In this document: piece by piece, positions 7,448 to 10,790 of the stretch
Position numbering within the stretch: position 1 is the stretch's first letter
Layout: every line of letters begins with the position of its first letter
Assembly: GCA_014885115.2 (NCBI GenBank)
Contig: WKLE02002556.1
Location: 1 to 10,790, forward strand
DNA from: Asterionellopsis glacialis
Lineage: Eukaryota > Bacillariophyta > Plagiogrammaphyceae > Rhaphoneidales > Asterionellopsidaceae
DNA: 10,790 nucleotides
Direction: 5' to 3'
Notes under the pieces: generated by a model
The model's database searches: none
The model's input: the letters and a program-made list of their open reading frames with translations, nothing else
What the model was told of the DNA's origin: nothing
Position numbers and translations under genes: made by a program

Positions 7448-8020
7448 GTCCTTTGATGTCTGAAACACACCTTTAGATGTCTTTGTTAAATATTGAAAAT
7501 ACTGATCTACCAAAAAAGGGACCAAAATACTATCTAATTTGATTAGACTTGTTTTCTAATTTTGCCCTTGGTCAAGAGGGGGTTGTATCTTACCCTCCTG
7601 TAATCCCCCCTGGGTTAGTACTTGTAACCAAAATGTTGACAACATCAAATGATCTTATAGATCTGTGCATGCCAGTATTTCCCTGTAAATTTTCTAATCC
7701 TCTTTTCTATTTTGGAACACCATACAAGACTAATGTCTTGACTTGAGACTAAAAATTGATGCAATACTAACCTCTCAAAGTTGGTCAATATAATTTTAAA
7801 ATGGGCTTTAGTTGTTATATGACACATAGGAGTGCAATAGCAATACAATGCCTAGCTAATCAGCTCCATGGAGTAAAATATCATCAAAAAGAGTGGTTCT
7901 CAAAGGATTCACCAAAATAGTCTGAATATAGTACTGGTAAAAGTGCACATTGTAGGTTCTATGCTCTAAACATTAGTATTGGGTTATAGTAAACCTACTA
8001 TATTATGAATTTTTCTTTTT
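7448..8020. other. No supported gene
   Basis: One + frame, 7549-7746, reads MFSNFALGQEGVVSYPPVIP and on for 65 codons. It could extend the GTPase-like relic upstream (a GQ.G..Y.PV pattern occurs in EF1A domain 3), but the match is too loose to call. Otherwise featureless AT-rich sequence. Confidence 0.3.
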
Positions 8021-8224
8021 TGGTTGTTTTTCAGGAATGTTTTTTGTTTTCTAGTTTCTTATTTTAGTTTTCTTTTATTTTTTAAAGGTACAGTTTCAAT
8101 GATATTGTTATTTTTAGTGCAATTCATTTAGTGTTTGTGCCAATGTCATTGATTTCTTGACTTGGTTTGGTGAGATGATACATAGTTTTGGATTTGATTA
8201 CAAATTCTTGTCTGCTATCTTCAG

Positions 8225-8862
8225 GTGATTGGATATCATGTTCTTTATTGTACACTTTCACCAAGAGCATCCATGCAAATGCAGTCAAGGTGTGGTTTGT
8301 TAAAGTTACCAAGATTATCAATAATACAGTGCCCATTGTTCTTGATTGGAGCGGTATCTCATTTGTATACCATCAAGATTGTTCTGCTTCTAAAGCTCTA
8401 ATTCTAGAGGATCCTGTTGAAGTTGCCAATTCCTGGGCACCAGGTGCAGAGCTCCTCATCACAAGTCACACACTACAGTGGGACAACTCTGAGGTTACCA
8501 TTGTGGAGTCTGTTGATGTCAATGGGAAACTTACAATGTTACATAGTATTGTATCACCAATAACTATATAGGATGATCCAATGGCGGCTGTTGGAGTTGC
8601 CTTGCTTTCAAGGAATGTGAGATTTTGTGCTAAACAAGACAACACAACTAATCTACTCCATGGGGATCAAATGATTGTGCTACATACTGCCATGGTGCAA
8701 CAGCTCATGATGGGTGCAGAATTGAATGGCTTTAGCCTGCAAGGAAACCTCTGCAAAAATACTGCACAGCATCAGAGAGTCTCTTCCAATTTCATCAGAG
8801 AGAGAGAGAGAGAGTTTGAACATTTGAGGGTGAGCCAAAATCTTACCTTAAAAAAAGATTAA
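8225..8862 (+). pseudogene. Relic of a G8-domain / parallel beta-helix protein gene (CEMIP/TMEM2/PKHD1L1 superfamily-like)
   Basis: The frame can enter at a 3' splice site, TATCTTCAG, ending at 8224. It encodes, near base 8398, LILEDPVEVANSWAPGAELL then ITSHT and EVTIVESV. This matches the segment after the G8 domain, where W.pGdei.I.sT is followed by .E..tI..V. After an in-frame TAG at 8569-8571 the same frame continues with VALLSRNVRF, HGDQMIVLHTAMVQQ and GAELNGFSLQGNL. Family members have AEV.LLSRN, HGGH, I.GvEl and GQ.G.LGRYPIHFH in that order. Here HGGH is HGDQ, GQQG is SLQG, and the RYPIHFH helix-start motif is replaced by unrelated residues before an AG microsatellite. The stop and lost motifs mark a pseudogene or relic exon. 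Intact proteins of this family are extracellular or membrane proteins, some acting on hyaluronan. The G8 core, signal peptide and remaining exons are not found. Confidence 0.6.
8797..8814. repeat. (AG)9 microsatellite
   Basis: Nine perfect AG units inside the tail of the beta-helix relic, translated as alternating Arg-Glu. It marks the point beyond which no family similarity is visible. Confidence 0.95.
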
Positions 8863-8975
8863 AATGTAAATGCATTTGATTGGTGCATTGATCTTTGTTG
8901 ACTTCCATTTGTAGTTTGGTCAAAACAGAGCAGATGGCTTGATGTGTTTCTGGTACAAATATTGTGTACAGATTG

Positions 8976-9020
8976 CGTGGAATGGAGCTGAGTCAAAATT
9001 TGGGTGCTCCAATCCAATGG
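8976..9020. other. Boundary between CpG-depleted AT-rich DNA and CpG-normal DNA
   Basis: The line 9001-9060 has 33 of 60 G+C and 9061-9120 has 38 of 60, whereas the preceding kilobases are much lower. By eye about 14 CG dinucleotides occur in 1-9000 and about 65 in 9001-10790. The change falls within a few tens of bases around 9,000. No terminal repeat or target duplication was seen at the junction. It could be a chromatin or methylation boundary, the edge of an insertion, or an assembly join. Confidence 0.75.
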
Positions 9021-9109
9021 GCGCCAACTCTTACCCTAGTCTAGTGGGGAGGAATCATCCTGCCCTGAGCAGGGGTCACGGACTGACGTCCTTCTGGGCT
9101 CCTCCTTCG

Positions 9110-9130
9110 CCGACTAAGGATACCAGTCGG
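9110..9130. repeat. Small hairpin, 6-bp arms
   Basis: CCGACT, 9-base loop, AGTCGG. Other short complementary words lie just upstream: CCCTG/CAGGG around 9063-9074, and GGAGGA at 9048 with TCCTCC at 9100. The first 130 bases after the compositional boundary are therefore unusually self-complementary. No known RNA family is recognised. Confidence 0.55.
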
Positions 9131-9144
9131 ACAAAATAATATAC

Positions 9145-9933
9145 AGAGTACATACTCAAAATGTAGACGAACATAGTACACTACACAAAAACAGATACAG
9201 AAAATTTCGAGGGCTGAAGCCCAGAGACCCCTAATCGATCATGACGCCAAAGATCCCCTCCGACTTCAGACGACAATCCGCCACGAACGTAACACGGAGT
9301 TTCGACCTCACCATGGTGCCGCCGTCCAACCAGGGCAATCCAACACCACCCACTACTGCATCGCTGCATCCCCATGGTTTAAAAAACCAAGAAGAACCTC
9401 CTCAAGAAGCAGAAAGAGAAACGGAGTACACGATTTGCCGATATCCAGGTCACCATTAACCTGAAAAAAAGCACCATCAACAATCACTCCATCAACGTCT
9501 ATCGAGAAATCTCGTTAACATCAATCGGAAAACAACCACAGAATTTCCAGAACCATCTCGACTGAAACTTTACAAATTCCACCAAAAAAAAGAACTACAA
9601 ACAAGTCAGTTACAGTACGTGAAACTACCATTCTATTCCTTTGATTGTAGACGGCTTTCCATGTCTTTAAGAAACAACCCGACATTGAATTTAAACGGCT
9701 GTCGTCACTGACCATAGTGATTCAACCAAACAGGCAATGATGCAACTGAAAATAAAGAATCTCCACAACAGCCATTTAACTCGAACTATCTCCTACGAAA
9801 TCGGTGCGATTTAGTACTGTTTTGTCCTTGTCCTCCTTTGCCACACAATTAAATCTTCGTGGAAATATCTCCTTGTTGCATTAGTATTTGAGCATCCCAG
9901 TTTTAATCTGACAATCAACAATGGAATAGTAAC
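9145..9933. other. G+C-richer region with short open frames, no recognised gene
   Basis: The best + frame is 9241-9459, from ATG, 72 codons. It is rich in Pro, Ser, Thr and Glu, and its end reads YTICRYPGHH, faintly like a zinc knuckle but with one cysteine only. Minus-strand frames of 64 codons cover 9181-9375 and 9521-9715. None has a recognisable motif. The absence of stops in several frames at 9200-9450 follows from base composition. The word ATCAACAA recurs at 9476, 9914 and 10048. I see no promoter or splice pattern I can defend. Confidence 0.35.
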
Positions 9934-10047
9934 TGTTGGGGTACGGCAATTTGTAACCCCTATTTTGTCTTGAAGGGGGAGGGGGGGAGGGCTATCTCAA
10001 ACTTCAGACAGCACGCATCATTTGGTGGGAGACACGGCACCCCAACA
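9934..10047. mobile_element. LTR-like or small inverted-repeat element (TG...CA)
   Basis: The segment begins TGTTGGGGT and ends ACCCCAACA, a perfect 9-bp inverted repeat with the TG...CA ends usual for long terminal repeats, and 114 bp long. A partial echo follows just inside (ACGGCA against CACGGC). It contains a G-tract block at 9975-9991. The 5-base flanks (GTAAC and ATCAA) do not match, so a solo LTR with a target duplication is not proven. An 11-bp word ACAATCAACAA occurs at 9911-9921 and 10045-10055 around it and may reflect duplication. No primer-binding site is seen after it. It could also be the U3 start of a longer LTR, since a TATA-like and an AATAAA word follow at 10069-10097. Confidence 0.35.
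9975..9991 (+). other. G-quadruplex-prone tract
   Basis: G5-A-G7-A-G3 gives four G3 runs with one- to three-base loops on the + strand. It sits within the LTR-like segment. Folding is predicted from pattern only. Confidence 0.6.
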
Positions 10048-10068
10048 ATCAACAACACCTTCCTGTCC

Positions 10069-10097
10069 TATTTATAAGGTGCTACTAGCACAATAAA
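10069..10097 (+). promoter_or_regulatory. TATA-like word followed by AATAAA
   Basis: TATTTATAAGG at 10069-10079 and AATAAA at 10092-10097, 22 bases after the end of the inverted-repeat element. In an LTR these would be promoter and polyadenylation words, but both are common by chance and no transcript start can be shown. Confidence 0.2.
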
Positions 10098-10428
10098 CTG
10101 ATTGTCCCGCAGATGGTACAGTTAATACAAATTGTTTGCTAATTCTTCAAGCAACTTACCATTTAACATTCCATTTACTCTCTCCACAACATAAATCTCG
10201 TTCCTTACAATAATAGAACCCGACTCCCAAGAAAGCTGATTGTGCCATGCCATTTGCCTGATGACCAGGATTAGTAAAAACCTTGATAAAATTTATTCCC
10301 CTCAAGATGTTACTCAACCATCGAGTAGCAGCAGTAGGGGAGTTGTTCCATCATCTACTAGCAGGGGAGCGCCACTTTTACCTGATCATAAAGATGAGAC
10401 ACAACGGGGAACAAGAACTCGAGGGTAA

Positions 10429-10790
10429 TATTTTCAACGACGCATACGCAACAATAGTGCAGGCGTTCACCTCTTCGAGAACCTCATCTGCTATGGAGAC
10501 ATTGTACGGCACAAGTGCATGATTTGTCAATTACGCAGCTCCCATTGTAATTCGTGTTGGTCTTGGAATAACGAACATGTCTTACTGGGGGGCTGGTACG
10601 GGGCCTACATTCCTTCAAGGAGGGTATCGGTTCTTCTACTCGACGCACTCATCATCAAGCTCTCTCCATTTTCCTGCTCAGTAAACACTTCTAACATTTG
10701 CCGTTTCAGGAAAGAAGATCCTATCCACAAGAGTGTCGAGAAGAAATTGCACGCTCCTGAGCATGTTGCACATGTTGCACACAAGAAGAC
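10429..10790 (+). CDS. Open frame running off the window edge, unknown
   Basis: After TAA 10426-10428 this frame has no stop through 10790, about 120 codons. It includes GVHLFENLICYGDIVRHKC, then a Cys-rich HKCMICQL...HCNSCW, and a basic end (VEKKLHAPEHVAHVAHKK) where a 9-bp tandem repeat (10763-10780) gives HVAHVA. Cysteine pairs CMIC and CNSC spaced about 12 residues apart could bind zinc. The overlapping frame also has few stops, including one from MSYWGAGTGPTFLQGG to PAQ, so composition may explain the openness. Upstream, the same frame is open 10240-10428 with a serine-rich stretch, separated only by the TAA. No family recognised; partial at the right edge. Confidence 0.22.
10763..10780. 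repeat. Tandem 9-bp duplication
   Basis: ATGTTGCAC occurs twice head to tail. It keeps the reading frame of the open frame it lies in, adding three residues. Confidence 0.9.

Noticed and set aside
8569..8571. TAG read as a sense codon (variant genetic code)
   Set aside because: Conserved motifs after it are also damaged and other remnants contain TAA and TGA as well, so decay is the simpler explanation.
9018..9031. TGGGCGCCAACTC as a retrotransposon primer-binding site
   Set aside because: It starts with TGG and resembles the complement of a tRNA 3' end, but no LTR end precedes it and no gag-pol frame follows.
9521..9715. Minus-strand frame of 64 codons in the G+C-richer part
   Set aside because: Has a hydrophobic stretch (FVVLFFGGI) but no motif, no neighbouring coding exons and no defensible promoter or splice sites.

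Overview
The window is eukaryotic nuclear DNA. It has no bacterial-style dense gene packing and no rRNA, tRNA or CRISPR that I can see. It does have animal/protist-like splice signals (long T/C tracts before CAG, and CAG|GT or GAG|GT donors), microsatellites, miniature transposons and broken reading frames. I cannot name the species. The best protein resemblance (8225-8862) is to the family with a G8 domain followed by a parallel beta-helix. The version of its motifs seen here reminds me of algal/heterokont members, but the family also occurs in animals, so this is a weak hint only.

Two compositional domains meet near 9,000. Bases 1 to about 9,000 are AT-rich and almost free of CpG (about 14 CG dinucleotides by eye in 9 kb). 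From about 9,000 to the end the DNA is richer in G+C, and CG is frequent (about 65 by eye in 1.8 kb). The first domain reads like old decayed DNA, probably long methylated. The second looks like a different chromatin or sequence compartment.

Layout. 251-2088: overlapping remnants of coding sequence on the + strand, broken by stops and frameshifts; the first piece carries a motif like the C-terminus of DDE transposases and the last has paired cysteines and an acidic tail. 2090-3700: mostly featureless, with two hairpins and two short unassigned frames. 3695-3906 and 6971-7198: two diverged copies, in opposite orientation, of one palindrome-rich repeat. 4126-4625: a 500-bp miniature element with TTAA-type target site and terminal inverted repeats, resembling non-autonomous piggyBac elements. 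4694-5158: three possible short exons that splice in one phase. 5170-6194: another broken, unassigned coding remnant. 7272-7447: a weak match to domain 2 of translational GTPases. 8225-8862: the G8/beta-helix relic with an in-frame TAG. 9934-10047: a TG...CA element bounded by TGTTGGGGT/ACCCCAACA, LTR-like. 10429-10790: a frame open to the window edge.

No intact, confidently functional gene is visible and no multi-gene system can be assembled. The most notable features are the CpG boundary, the two miniature repeat families and the relic of a G8/beta-helix gene.
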